Assembly: GCA_014237715.1 (NCBI GenBank)
Contig: JAAZZG010000003.1
Span: 62,001-126,000, forward strand
DNA length: 64,000 nucleotides
From: Acidimicrobiales bacterium
Lineage (GTDB): Bacteria > Actinomycetota > Acidimicrobiia > Acidimicrobiales > MedAcidi-G1
Reading direction: 5' to 3'
The translations under genes were made by a program, and so were the position numbers. This document shows positions 9,032-18,022 of this stretch, piece after piece. The stretch's first letter is position 1. Every line of letters starts with the position of its first letter. The notes under the pieces were generated by a model. The model saw nothing but the letters and a program-made list of their open reading frames with translations. It searched no databases and was not told the origin of the DNA.

Positions 9032-10141
9032 ATGACGTTGCAGATCGGGCTGGGGTCGAGGATCCGGAAGTCGCCGTTCCACGACGCCCTGATGCGTCAC
9101 GGCCTGACCCACGTGACCGTCTACAACCACATGTACATGCCGGGGTCGTTCGGCGACCCGAACGAGGAGTATCGGGCGCTCGTCGAGCGGGTGTCGTTGT
9201 GGGACGTGTCGTGTGAGCGCCAAGTCGAGGTGGTCGGGCCGGATGCTGGGGCCTTGTGCCAGTACGTGTCGGCGCGGGACCTGCGGGGGATGAAGGTCGG
9301 CCGGGTGCGGTACGCGCCGATGTGTGACCACGACGGGGTACTGATCAACGATCCGATGGCGCTGAAGTTGGCCGACGACCGCTGGTGGCTGTCGATCGCC
9401 GACAGCGACGTGCTGCTGTGGTGCCAGGCGGTGGCTGCCGAGCGCGGAATGGACTGCCGAGTGTTCGAACCGGACGTGTCGCCGTTGGGCGTGCAGGGGC
9501 CGCGGGCTGACGACACGATGGCCGACCTGTTGGGGGAGTGGGTGCGGGACCTGCCGTTCTTCGCCTTCGAAGAGGTCGTCCACGAAGGCATCCCGTTCGT
9601 GCTGTGCCGGTCCGGGTGGAGCGGCCAGGGCGGTTTCGAATTGTTCCTCCAGGACGGGTCCCTGGGTATGGACCTGTGGGACGCCGTGTGGGTGGTCGGT
9701 GAGAAGTACGGAATCCACCCGGGTGGACCGACGCTCAACGAACGGATCGAGTCGGACCTGTTCTCCTACCGGGCCGACTGCGGGGCTGCAGCGACGCCGC
9801 TGGAGGTGGGGCTGGAGAAGTTCCTGTCGCTGGATCGTGACGATGACTTCATCGGAAAGGTGGCGATTCTGGCCGAACGTGAGCGCGGCCCAGCGAGGCG
9901 CCTAGTCAAGGCGTTGTTGTCGGGGGAGCGGTTCGCCTCGACGAGCGAGTCCCCGTGGCCGGCGGTCGGGCCGGACGGTCAGCCGTGCGGAGAGGTCCGG
10001 GTGGCCGTGTGGTCCCCGAAGCACGAGTCGAACCTGTGCCTGGCGTTGGTGTCGTCGGACGTGGCCGGCGGCCCGTTCACAACGACGACTCCGTCGGGAG
10101 GGACGCTTCAGGCTACGCACGTTGCCTATTTCGCTGAGTGA
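9032..10141 (+). CDS. DmdA-like aminomethyltransferase (DMSP demethylase family)
   Basis: A 369-residue member of the GcvT/DmdA folate-dependent family. Many stretches match the pattern I recall for dimethylsulfoniopropionate demethylase rather than GcvT: VTVYNHMYMP, LWDVSCERQVEV, WLSIADSDVLLW, EPDVSPLGVQGPRADD, CRSGWSGQGGFELFL and ERIESDLFSY. DmdA moves a methyl group from DMSP to tetrahydrofolate. One difference is that the usual ESGLLSY reads ESDLFSY here, so the substrate may not be DMSP. The ATG at 9032 is chosen over the GTG at 8990 because AGGTGGG lies 5-6 nt upstream. Placement behind a choline dehydrogenase-like gene supports a role in methylated osmolytes. Confidence 0.72.
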   Translation: MTLQIGLGSRIRKSPFHDALMRHGLTHVTVYNHMYMPGSFGDPNEEYRALVERVSLWDVSCERQVEVVGPDAGALCQYVSARDLRGMKVGRVRYAPMCDHDGVLINDPMALKLADDRWWLSIADSDVLLWCQAVAAERGMDCRVFEPDVSPLGVQGPRADDTMADLLGEWVRDLPFFAFEEVVHEGIPFVLCRSGWSGQGGFELFLQDGSLGMDLWDAVWVVGEKYGIHPGGPTLNERIESDLFSYRADCGAAATPLEVGLEKFLSLDRDDDFIGKVAILAERERGPARRLVKALLSGERFASTSESPWPAVGPDGQPCGEVRVAVWSPKHESNLCLALVSSDVAGGPFTTTTPSGGTLQATHVAYFAE

Positions 10142-10156
10142 GTCCGGGTAGCCCTA

Positions 10157-10181
10157 TCGCCACATGCTCCTTGTGGGGCGA
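10157..10181. terminator. intergenic hairpin, probable bidirectional terminator
   Basis: TCGCCACA pairs with TGTGGGGCGA across a short loop, with a small G bulge. It lies between the convergent stops of the DmdA-like gene and the zinc alcohol dehydrogenase gene. No long T-tract follows on either strand. Confidence 0.5.
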
Positions 10182-10199
10182 CAGGTATCGGCCTGCCGG

Positions 10200-11267
10200 C
10201 TAGTGCTCGTGTCGCAGCACCGCTCGGACGGCGTCCTCGTCGCCGTCCCGGTGCAGTAATGCCATCGCCCGGTCGATCTCGTCTAGGCCCACCACGGCAC
10301 CTAGCAGGGGATCAGTCGGGAACCCACCTTCGTTCAAGATCCGGGCCGCCTCGTCGACAGAACCGGCATCGCCGCCGGCCCCACCGAGGACCCGTAGACC
10401 CTTCATCACGACCTTGTCGGTCACCACCGGCACGGCCTGACGATCCTTCAACCCCGCCCAGATCACCGTGGCCCGGTGGTGCACCAGGTCGAAGCACAAG
10501 CTCGGGGTGCCCGGTGCACTGGCCAGGTCCACGGCCAGTGACGCACCGAACCCACCGGTCAGGTCCATCACCGCATCCACCGGATCGTCGACCATCACGT
10601 CGATTACATGGTCGGCGCCTACCTTGAGCGCTACATCCAGGCGCAACGCGTCGTCCGACGTTCCCGTCACGATCACCTTGTCGGCACCCAGCGACTTCGC
10701 GTACGCCGCGCAGGTCAGACCCATGTGCCCCGGCCCCTGTATGACGACGGTCTGGCCGGCCTGGAAGCCTGCCTGGCCCAGCCACGCCACCATGTTCGAC
10801 AGCGGTTCGAACAGCGTGAGTTCTTCGGCTGACAGGTCATTGGTCAGCTTCGCTAGGTGCGTGCCAGCCAGCACGGCCATGTATTCGCCGTAGCCACCCC
10901 ACAGGCCCGCCCCCTCGTCGAGGCCGAACGAGTACCCGTAGCACCGCACCCCGAACGGGTTGTCCTCGCTCGGAGGCCCGTACCAGACAATGTCGACGGC
11001 CACCCGGTCGCCGACCGCCACACCCAGGTCGGCGTCGTCGGCCAGCGCATGCACCCTCCCGACGATCTCGTGGCCCGGTACCACCGGGGACACCTCACCC
11101 GGCACGTGCTTGTGGCCAGCCAACTGGGCGACGTCGCTGTGGCACAGCCCGACGGCCTCCACGGCCAGCACCGCTCCACCCGGCGGGGGAGTGGGCACCG
11201 AGAAGTCGTCACGCAACTCCCACGTACCGTCACCACCGAACACCACTGCCCGGCACGTGTCAGTCAT
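10200..11267 (-). CDS. zinc-dependent alcohol dehydrogenase family protein
   Basis: A 355-residue medium-chain dehydrogenase/reductase. Catalytic zinc ligands are visible as GLCHSD (Cys near residue 42) and PGHEIVGRV (His-Glu near 65); the NAD(P) motif is QGPGHMGLTCAAYAK near 180. The four-cysteine structural zinc lobe is not evident, only one cysteine being present there. Substrate unknown. GGAGG lies 9 nt before the ATG. The thiolase, acyl-CoA dehydrogenase and SDR genes follow upstream on the same strand with short gaps, so this may be the last gene of a catabolic operon. Confidence 0.87.
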   Translation of the reverse strand: MTDTCRAVVFGGDGTWELRDDFSVPTPPPGGAVLAVEAVGLCHSDVAQLAGHKHVPGEVSPVVPGHEIVGRVHALADDADLGVAVGDRVAVDIVWYGPPSEDNPFGVRCYGYSFGLDEGAGLWGGYGEYMAVLAGTHLAKLTNDLSAEELTLFEPLSNMVAWLGQAGFQAGQTVVIQGPGHMGLTCAAYAKSLGADKVIVTGTSDDALRLDVALKVGADHVIDVMVDDPVDAVMDLTGGFGASLAVDLASAPGTPSLCFDLVHHRATVIWAGLKDRQAVPVVTDKVVMKGLRVLGGAGGDAGSVDEAARILNEGGFPTDPLLGAVVGLDEIDRAMALLHRDGDEDAVRAVLRHEH

Positions 11268-11300
11268 CTGTCTGCAGCCTCCCAGAGATCCCGTAACCGC

Positions 11301-12479
11301 TCAGAGGCGCTGGATGAGCGTGCCGGTGCCCAGACCGCCACCACAGCACATCGTCACCACGGCGTACTCACCGTCCACCCGGTGCAGTTCGTGCACGGCT
11401 TTGGTGGTCAGGATGGCGCCCGTCCCACCCAGTGGGTGCCCCAGGGCGATGGCGCCACCATTCGGGTTGACGACCTCCATGTCCGGGGAGAGTTCCTTCT
11501 CCCACGCCAGCACCACCGAGGCGAACGCCTCGTTGATCTCGACCACGTCGATGTCGTCGATTGTCAGTTCGTTGTCGGCCAGCAGCTTCTGGGTGGCGCC
11601 GATCGGACCAGTCAACATGAGCTCCGGATCCGACCCCACAAGGCACGAGTCCACGATACGGGCCAGCGGCTTGACGCCTAGTTCGGCGGCCTTCTCGGCC
11701 GTCATCAACAAGATGGCGCCCGCACCATCCGAGATCTGCGACGACGTCCCCGCCGTGTGCACGCCATCTTCACGGCCCGATGGCTTGAGGTTGCTGAGCG
11801 ATTCCATGGTTGTTTCCCGAAGGCCCTCATCGCGGGTGATGGTCGTCATCTCACCGGTCGCCTTGCCGTCCTCGCCCAGCACCGGCGCGTCGACGGGCAC
11901 GATCTGGGTGGCGAAGCGGTCCTCGTCCCACGCCCGGGCCGCCCGGGCCTGGGACTGCACGCCGAACGCGTCGGTATCGAGCCGGGTGATGCCCCACTGG
12001 TCGGCGATCCGTTCCGACCCCTCGAACTGCGACGTGAACTCGAAGTGCTCGAAGTAGTTGCGGTTGACGGGCAGACCCGAGTTCGGTTCCTTCGGCGACG
12101 TCGCTCCGAAGCCAACCTGGCTCATGAGTTCCACGCCGCAACCCACCGCGGCGTCCACTACGCCGCCGGCGACCAGGGCGTACGCCAGGTTGGTGGCCTG
12201 CTGGCTCGAACCGCACTGGGTGTCAACCGTCGTGGCCGGTACCTCCAACGGCAACCCGGCGGTCAGCCACGCCGTGCGGGTCACGTTCATCGACTGCATG
12301 CCCACCTGGCCGACACAACCGCCGACCACCTGGCCGACCTCCAACGGGTCTACGCCCGTTCGCTCGAACAGGGCCTTCTGGACGGTACCCAGCACGTCCA
12401 CGCTGTGGCATGTCGACAGGCCGCCCTTTCGACGACCCACCGGGGTCCGTACGGCATCCACGATCACGACTTCACGCAT
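11301..12479 (-). CDS. thiolase family acetyl-CoA C-acyltransferase
   Basis: A 392-residue thiolase. The nucleophilic cysteine sits in VDTQCGSSQQATN near residue 88, the catalytic His in NPNGGAIALGHPLGG near 345, and the second Cys in VTMCCGGGLGTG near 375. It performs CoA-dependent thiolysis of beta-ketoacyl-CoA or the reverse condensation. The ATG at 12479 is supported by AGGAG 8 nt upstream. Its neighbours (acyl-CoA dehydrogenase, SDR, alcohol dehydrogenase) point to beta-oxidation of a lipid, sterol-like or branched substrate. Confidence 0.92.
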   Translation of the reverse strand: MREVVIVDAVRTPVGRRKGGLSTCHSVDVLGTVQKALFERTGVDPLEVGQVVGGCVGQVGMQSMNVTRTAWLTAGLPLEVPATTVDTQCGSSQQATNLAYALVAGGVVDAAVGCGVELMSQVGFGATSPKEPNSGLPVNRNYFEHFEFTSQFEGSERIADQWGITRLDTDAFGVQSQARAARAWDEDRFATQIVPVDAPVLGEDGKATGEMTTITRDEGLRETTMESLSNLKPSGREDGVHTAGTSSQISDGAGAILLMTAEKAAELGVKPLARIVDSCLVGSDPELMLTGPIGATQKLLADNELTIDDIDVVEINEAFASVVLAWEKELSPDMEVVNPNGGAIALGHPLGGTGAILTTKAVHELHRVDGEYAVVTMCCGGGLGTGTLIQRL

Positions 12480-12562
12480 GTTGTTGCTCCTGTTTCCTTG
12501 ACTGACGGCCACCTCGCTGGCGGCACGAGTATTTGAGATTCGCCTGTCCGGGTCGGCCTGTT

Positions 12563-13801
12563 CTAGATCGGTAGGTCGCCGGTGGCCCGGGCCGTGGAAC
12601 CGGTGTCGGTCCATGCGGCGATCGAACGTTGGGCGATCCGCATCTGGTGGACCTCGTCGGCCCCGTCGGCGAATCGTGCCCACCGGGCTTGCTGGAACAT
12701 GTGGGCCAGCGGCGTGTCGGTCGAATACCCCAATGCCCCGTGCACCTGGATGGCCCGGTCGATGATCCGGTTCAGGCTGTTGGCCACGAAATGCTTGGCC
12801 ATCGACACCTCGGACTTGAAGTCGTCGCCCCGGTCGATCTTGTAGGCGGCGTGCAGCACCATGAGCTTCGACTGGTACAACTCCATTGTCGAATCAGCGA
12901 TCATCCACTGGATGCCCTGCTTTTCGGCTAGCAGCGACCCGTGGCTGAAGCGCTCTAGTGACCGTTCCACCATCATGTCCAGCGCCGTCTCGGCTTGGGC
13001 GATCCACCGCATGCAGTGGGCGAGCCGGGCCGGTCCGAGCCGGTACTGGCCCAGTAGGTGGCCCTGGCCTCGGCCGCCCAGCATCTGGTCCTCGTGGAGC
13101 CGTAGGTCCTCGATGAGGATCTCTGAGTGCCCGGTCGAGCCGTGCATTGTCTCGATCTGGCGTACCTCGGTCCAACCATCGGACGGGATGTCCACCAGGA
13201 ACGCCGTGTTGGCGGCCTGCGGAAGGTCTGGATCCTCCTCGGTGCGGCACACCAGGATGGCGAACTTGGCCCGGTGGGCATTGGAGATGAACCACTTGTG
13301 GCCGTTCACCACCCACTCGTCGCCGTCCTGGTACGCGTTGGTGCGGATCAGCGTCGGATCCGACCCAGCTACCTCGGGTTCGGTCATGGCGAAGCACGAC
13401 CATGTGGTGCCCTCGCACAACGGCTTCAGGTACTTCTCCTTCTGGGCGTCGGTTGCCCAGTGGAGCAGCGTGTGCATGTTGCCTTCGTCGGGCGCCTGAC
13501 AGTTCAGCACCCACGGTCCGTAGTACGAGCGGGCCGCCTCGGCCTGCACCATGGCCAACTCGACGTGGCCGAGCCCCATCCCGCCCCATTCTGTGGGCAT
13601 GTGGGGCAGCCACAGGCCCTCCTCTCGGGCCTGCTTGCGCATCCCTATCAACGCCCGGATGCGGTCCTCGCCGTCGAGGGCTGGCGTATCGCCCTGGCCG
13701 TCGATGGCCGCCCCACCGGGACGGATCACGTCGTCAACGAACGTTCGAATACGGGTCCGGATCGCCTCCAGTTCGGGCGTCAGGCTGAAGTCGATGGACA
13801 C
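12563..13801 (-). CDS. acyl-CoA dehydrogenase family protein
   Basis: A 412-residue FAD flavoprotein introducing an alpha-beta double bond into acyl-CoA. It has the N-terminal helical domain, the mid-domain CFAMTEPEVAGSDPTLI near residue 145, and the C-terminal helices with IQVHGALGYSTDTPL near 365. In that position many acyl-CoA dehydrogenases show QxxGGxG. The GTG at 13801 gives the family-typical start SIDFSLTPE and has GGAG 7 nt upstream. It sits between the thiolase and SDR genes on the same strand. Confidence 0.92.
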   Translation of the reverse strand: MSIDFSLTPELEAIRTRIRTFVDDVIRPGGAAIDGQGDTPALDGEDRIRALIGMRKQAREEGLWLPHMPTEWGGMGLGHVELAMVQAEAARSYYGPWVLNCQAPDEGNMHTLLHWATDAQKEKYLKPLCEGTTWSCFAMTEPEVAGSDPTLIRTNAYQDGDEWVVNGHKWFISNAHRAKFAILVCRTEEDPDLPQAANTAFLVDIPSDGWTEVRQIETMHGSTGHSEILIEDLRLHEDQMLGGRGQGHLLGQYRLGPARLAHCMRWIAQAETALDMMVERSLERFSHGSLLAEKQGIQWMIADSTMELYQSKLMVLHAAYKIDRGDDFKSEVSMAKHFVANSLNRIIDRAIQVHGALGYSTDTPLAHMFQQARWARFADGADEVHQMRIAQRSIAAWTDTGSTARATGDLPI

Positions 13802-13833
13802 GGGGTGCTCCGTCAGTTGGTTGGGAAACCCGG

Positions 13834-14766
13834 CTAGATGGTCTTGCCCGGGCGTCCCGGGCCCTCGGCCGGGTTGCCACCCATGTCCGAGTTGAGTTGT
13901 GCCTCGGCCATCAGCCCGGCAATCACATCGGTCATGTCGGCCGGTTCGTCGGTCTGCATGGCCGTCGGGCCCAGATGCCACTGCTCGGCGATGCCGACCC
14001 GTTGGCCCACGATGTCGAAGACGCGGCCTGTCACGTTCTGGGCGGCTTCGCTGCACAGCCACGTCGTGGTCACGGCGATCCAACGCGGACCCATCTTCTC
14101 CTGGGTTTCCTCGTCCATACCGGCAAACCCCGGTAGGTCCTTGGTCATCCGGGTGTAGGCACCGGGGGCCAGACAGTTGCAGGTCACGCCGTACTTGGTG
14201 AGTTCCATGGCTGTGATCAGGGTGAACGCCGCGATGCCCGCCTTGGCCGCCCCGTAGTTGGACTGTCCGACATTGCCGTAGATGCCCGACGGCGACGCCG
14301 TGTTCACGATCCGTCCGAATGCCTCACCGCCCGCCTTGACCTTCTCGCGCCAGTAGACGGCAGCGTGGTGGCTGGGGGCGAAGGTGCCTTTCAGGTGGAC
14401 ATTGATCACCGCGTCCCAGTCGGACTCGGTCATCGAGAACATCATGCGGTCACGGAGGATCCCGGCGTTGTTGATGAGGATGTCGCAGCTGCCGAACGTG
14501 TCGATGGCCTGCTGGACCATCTCGCCGGCAGCGTCGAAGTCGGCCACGTTGGCGCCGTTGACAACCGCCTCGCCGCCCATAGCCACGATTTCATCGACCA
14601 CCGACTGGGCTGGGGTGACATCGGCACCCTCGCCGGTGGCATCGCCACCCAGGTCGTTGACCACCACCTTGGCGCCATTCTCAGCGAGCATGAGGGCGTG
14701 CTCTCGCCCGATGCCTCGGCCGGCGCCGGTCACGATGGCCACGCGGCCTTCAACGATGTTGCCCAT
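13834..14766 (-). CDS. SDR family oxidoreductase (MFE-2-like)
   Basis: A 310-residue short-chain dehydrogenase resembling the dehydrogenase part of type 2 multifunctional beta-oxidation enzymes. Motifs are VTGAGRGIGREHAL, NDLGGDATGEG (an insertion typical of this subgroup), NNAGILRDRM, NTASPSGIYG and YGAAKAG, where the usual YxxxK appears as NYGAAKAG. It probably oxidises a beta-hydroxyacyl-CoA, fitting the adjacent acyl-CoA dehydrogenase and thiolase. The ATG at 14766 has AGGAG 9 nt upstream. It is the first gene of the leftward catabolic set. Confidence 0.88.
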   Translation of the reverse strand: MGNIVEGRVAIVTGAGRGIGREHALMLAENGAKVVVNDLGGDATGEGADVTPAQSVVDEIVAMGGEAVVNGANVADFDAAGEMVQQAIDTFGSCDILINNAGILRDRMMFSMTESDWDAVINVHLKGTFAPSHHAAVYWREKVKAGGEAFGRIVNTASPSGIYGNVGQSNYGAAKAGIAAFTLITAMELTKYGVTCNCLAPGAYTRMTKDLPGFAGMDEETQEKMGPRWIAVTTTWLCSEAAQNVTGRVFDIVGQRVGIAEQWHLGPTAMQTDEPADMTDVIAGLMAEAQLNSDMGGNPAEGPGRPGKTI

Positions 14767-15072
14767 GGGGAAGTGCTCCTGTATCTGGTGCGGATCTTTG
14801 GTCTCTGGAGATGAAGTCTGAGCCTGCCACCGAGGTGGGGTCGGTGCCCACGCGGGGATGACCCGGGGACCACTGTCACATCCGTTGTGAATGGGTGCTC
14901 CTTGGATGCGACGAACATCCTCACTACGCAAAAGGAACTGACCCGGTCTGTCGCCGTCCTGCTTGTCGGGCTCGACGCCGGTGATCGTGACCGGTCCGAC
15001 GGCGGCCCCAAACGGGTGTTCCGATCGTCGGTCGGTCAGGAGTACCCGGTCGGCGGCACCTAGGGTCGGCCT
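14767..15072. other. divergent intergenic region
   Basis: About 306 bp between the divergent SDR and MBL-hydrolase genes. It must hold both promoters. I see the short palindrome listed separately and a TAGGGT hexamer 6 nt before the MBL start; otherwise nothing recognisable, and no RNA gene. Confidence 0.5.
14876..14890. promoter_or_regulatory. small palindrome, possible operator
   Basis: TCACA-TCCGT-TGTGA, perfect 5-bp arms with a 5-nt spacer, lies about 110 bp upstream of the leftward SDR start in a divergent promoter region. It could bind a dimeric regulator. Arms this short can occur by chance. Confidence 0.25.
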
Positions 15073-16074
15073 GTGGCAGCGGACGGAAGACTGGCAAGCG
15101 GAAGAACCGCCGACATTCCCTACGAGACCGGCCTCCATGAGGTGGCTGACGGCGTCTTCGCATATCTACAGCCTGACGGGGGATGGGGTTGGTCCAATGC
15201 CGGCCTGCTGGCCACCGCCGACGGCTCGGTTCTCGTCGACACCCTCTTCGATCAGGTCCTGACCCGGAAGATGCTCGACGCCATGGCCCCGATCACCGGC
15301 TCCCACCCCATTGGCACGGTGGTCAACACTCACGCCAACGGTGACCACTGCTATGGAAACGGCCTGCTTCCTGAGGCTGAGATCGTCACGACCGAGGCTG
15401 CCGCCCGCGAGATGGGTGCCGTGCCTCCGTCGGCCCTGGTTGCCCTGCTGGCCGCCGACATGGGCGAGGTCACCAACGACTACGTCCAGCGGGCCTTTGG
15501 CGGGTTCACCTTCGAGGGCATCGAGGTTCCCGAGCCCACCCGTACCTTCACCGGCATGCTGGATCTCGAGGTCGGCGGCCGTCGTGTCGCCCTGCAGCAG
15601 GTAGGTCCCGCGCACACCGCTGGCGACTTGCTGGTCCATTTGCCCGACGCTGGCGTGGTGTTCGCCGGCGACATCCTGTTCGTGAACGGCACCCCGATCG
15701 TTTGGGACGGGCCCATTTCCAACTGGGTCGCCGCGTGCGACCGGATCCTGGAACTGGATGCGGACGTCGCCAACGGCGCAGCGGTCATCATCCCCGGGCA
15801 TGGGCCGCTTACCGACGCCGCTGGTGTCCAAGCAGTCCGTGACTACCTCACCTGGCTTGAGGGCGCCTGTCGGGAGACCCACGCTGCCGGCCTCACCGCA
15901 GCGGACGCAGTGGCGGAGTTGGCTTCCAGCGAAACGTTCCAGCCCTACCGCGAATGGGGCGAGTGGGAACGTCTCGCGGTGAACGTCCGGGCCGCCTACC
16001 GTGAGATCGACGGCGGCGACGAGAGCATTCCCAACCTGTTCGAGGCAATGGCAAACCTGGCGGCGGGCCACTAA
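15073..16074 (+). CDS. MBL-fold metallo-hydrolase
   Basis: A 333-residue metallo-beta-lactamase-fold protein. Metal ligands are visible in NTHANGDHCYGNG near residue 90 (the THxxGDH form), VGPAHTAGDLLVHL near 178, FAGDILFVNG near 198, and PGHGPLTD near 240. The reaction is hydrolytic; the substrate is unknown. There is no ribosome binding site, but TAGGGT (15061-15066) ends 6 nt before the GTG, so the transcript is probably leaderless. It precedes the hydroxyisobutyrate dehydrogenase-like gene by 60 nt. Confidence 0.85.
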   Translation: MAADGRLASGRTADIPYETGLHEVADGVFAYLQPDGGWGWSNAGLLATADGSVLVDTLFDQVLTRKMLDAMAPITGSHPIGTVVNTHANGDHCYGNGLLPEAEIVTTEAAAREMGAVPPSALVALLAADMGEVTNDYVQRAFGGFTFEGIEVPEPTRTFTGMLDLEVGGRRVALQQVGPAHTAGDLLVHLPDAGVVFAGDILFVNGTPIVWDGPISNWVAACDRILELDADVANGAAVIIPGHGPLTDAAGVQAVRDYLTWLEGACRETHAAGLTAADAVAELASSETFQPYREWGEWERLAVNVRAAYREIDGGDESIPNLFEAMANLAAGH

Positions 16075-16134
16075 GGCCGTCCAAGGTTCACAACCCGGAA
16101 GCCGAACTCGAAACCCGAGAAGGAGATCACCACC

Positions 16135-17004
16135 ATGCCGAACTGTGCATTCATCGGCCTCGGAGTCATGGGGTATCCCATGGCTGGCCACCTCAAGGCC
16201 GCCGGGTACGCCACCACCGTCTACAACCGCACCGCCACCAAGGCTGACGACTGGGTCGCTGAGCATGACGGCATATCGGCGCCCACACCCCGAGAGGCCG
16301 TGGCGGGCGCGGAGTTCGTGATGGTTTGCGTTGGGAACGACGACGACCTCCGGTCCGTGGTGTTTGGTGACGACGGAGCGCTGGCCGGTATGGCGTCCGG
16401 GGCCACACTGGTTGACCACACCACGGCGTCTGCTGAAGTGGCCCGTGAGATCCGAGCGGCCGCCGACGAACTCGGGGTCGGCTTCATCGACGCGCCGGTC
16501 TCGGGCGGGCAGGCCGGCGCCCAGAATGGTCAGCTCTCCGTCATGTGCGGCGGTGACGCCGACGTGTTCGCCGGCGTAGAGCCGGTCATCGACGTCTACG
16601 CAAAGGCGACGGTCCTCATTGGCGACACGGGTTCCGGGCAGCTCACCAAGATGGTCAACCAGGTTTGCATCGCCGGTCTCATTCAGGGCTTATCCGAGGC
16701 TCTGGACTTCGGGCGCCGCTCCGGCCTCGACGAGGAGAAGGTGCTGTCAGCCATCAGCGCCGGAGCATCCGGGTCATGGCAGATGGACAACCGGGCCCGA
16801 ACCATGCTCGATCGGCACTTCGACCACGGATTCGCCTTGGACTGGATGCGAAAGGACCTCGGCATCGTGTTCGACGAGGCTCAACGCATCGGCGCCACCC
16901 TGCCCGTCACCGCCATGGTCGACCAGTTCTACGCCCGGCTCCAGCGTGAAGGCCACGGTCGCTGGGACACCAGCGCCCTGATCGAGCTCCTTCGAGACGA
17001 TTGA
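16135..17004 (+). CDS. 3-hydroxyisobutyrate dehydrogenase family oxidoreductase
   Basis: A 289-residue beta-hydroxyacid dehydrogenase. It carries the N-terminal NAD(P) motif FIGLGVMGYPMAGHLKAAGY, the substrate motif DAPVSGGQAGAQNGQLSVM near residue 121, and the catalytic lysine in GQLTKMVNQ near 170. The family oxidises 3-hydroxyisobutyrate, tartronate semialdehyde or glyoxylate-type substrates; which one is not clear. AAGGAG lies 9 nt before the ATG. It is probably co-transcribed with the MBL hydrolase. Confidence 0.9.
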   Translation: MPNCAFIGLGVMGYPMAGHLKAAGYATTVYNRTATKADDWVAEHDGISAPTPREAVAGAEFVMVCVGNDDDLRSVVFGDDGALAGMASGATLVDHTTASAEVAREIRAAADELGVGFIDAPVSGGQAGAQNGQLSVMCGGDADVFAGVEPVIDVYAKATVLIGDTGSGQLTKMVNQVCIAGLIQGLSEALDFGRRSGLDEEKVLSAISAGASGSWQMDNRARTMLDRHFDHGFALDWMRKDLGIVFDEAQRIGATLPVTAMVDQFYARLQREGHGRWDTSALIELLRDD

Positions 17005-17091
17005 TTCCGGTTCTCCCATCGAACTGGTGGGGGCGCCTCCGATTCTTACAGCGAACAGGAATGGGGCCGAGCGCCGGGTCAGGTGGGACCG

Positions 17092-17976
17092 TCAGGTGGC
17101 TGGTTCTGACCCCGCCACCGTGGTGCGGTGCAACTCGCGCCGCTGGCCGGCGTAGTCGTTGAGTGCCACGTGCTGTGTGGACCGGTTGTCCCACAGCACC
17201 ACGTCGCCGTCGGACCAGCGGTGCCGCATTGTGAATCGCACATGGGTCGTGAACTCGTGCAGCCACTTGAGTAGATGGGATTCCTCGCGGGAACCTGCCT
17301 CGGTTCCATCACCCACGCCTGGACCACGGAGCGCCCGAACATAGGTGCCGTTGAAGAACAGGCTTCGCTTCCCCGTCTCAGGATGCGTGCACAGCAGCGG
17401 ATGTTCCCGGGTCTCCTCGGCCGACTCCGATGTCCGGATGTCCATGCCCGACAGCCCCGAATGGAGCTCCTGCTGGGCGGGAGAGTAGCTGGCGCTCGCC
17501 GAGTGAACGCACGTGACCTCCTCGAACTGCTCGCGCATGTCGGCAGGTAGTTGGTCATGGGCCGCCGTCATCGACGCCCACACCGTGTCGCCCCCCACGT
17601 CAGGCACATCTAGAGCGTGAAGCACCGTGAACGCCGGCGGAGCATCCAGGAAGGAGAAGTCGCTGTGCCACACTCCGCCAAAATTGAACACCTCGGTCTC
17701 GTTGGCCTCCTTGACGACCTTGATCACCTCGGGATGCTCGGGCACCGGTTGCACGAACGGCACCGGCGAGTAGTCGCCCAGCAGATGGCTGAACCCGGCC
17801 TGTTCTTCTGGAGACAAGGCCTGACCCGGCACCACCAGCACCTCGTAGTCCACCAGCGCTGACCGGAGGACTGCCACATCGTCCGGATCCATGTCCGGAG
17901 ACAGCGTGACCCCGTCGAGCCGGGCGCCCAGCACTCCCGTCAGTCGAGAAATCCGAACTCCACTGGTTGCGGCCAT
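17092..17976 (-). CDS. TauD/TfdA family alpha-ketoglutarate dioxygenase
   Basis: A 294-residue Fe(II)/2-oxoglutarate dioxygenase. The HxD pair is in GGVWHSDFSFLDAPP near residue 104, and the distal His region is DNRSTQHVALNDYAG near 265, followed by RRELHRTTVAG with the 2-oxoglutarate-binding Arg. The family hydroxylates taurine, chlorophenoxyacetates and similar small acids; the substrate is not predictable. TAGGGT ends 7 nt before the ATG with no ribosome binding site, indicating a leaderless transcript. It is divergent from the amidohydrolase gene, with only 46 bp between starts. Confidence 0.88.
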   Translation of the reverse strand: MAATSGVRISRLTGVLGARLDGVTLSPDMDPDDVAVLRSALVDYEVLVVPGQALSPEEQAGFSHLLGDYSPVPFVQPVPEHPEVIKVVKEANETEVFNFGGVWHSDFSFLDAPPAFTVLHALDVPDVGGDTVWASMTAAHDQLPADMREQFEEVTCVHSASASYSPAQQELHSGLSGMDIRTSESAEETREHPLLCTHPETGKRSLFFNGTYVRALRGPGVGDGTEAGSREESHLLKWLHEFTTHVRFTMRHRWSDGDVVLWDNRSTQHVALNDYAGQRRELHRTTVAGSEPAT

Positions 17977-18022
17977 GAGCCGGACCCTACGACGCCTCGC
18001 CCCCTGGCTCTAATCTCTAGCC

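Noticed and set aside
8777-9718. Minus-strand frame across the GMC and DmdA-like genes
   Set aside because: Both plus-strand genes have clear motifs. The antisense product is rich in His and Arg without a fold signature.
9032-10141. Assignment as glycine-cleavage T protein GcvT
   Set aside because: Several blocks match DmdA rather than GcvT, and no gcvH or gcvP gene is nearby.
15166-16419. Long open frame on the minus strand opposite the MBL hydrolase
   Set aside because: It is a shadow of the GC-rich plus-strand genes. It has no family motif and spans two real genes.
17005-17091. Terminator between hydroxyisobutyrate dehydrogenase and the dioxygenase gene
   Set aside because: Only a 4-bp CCCA/TGGG pairing is visible, too weak to call.
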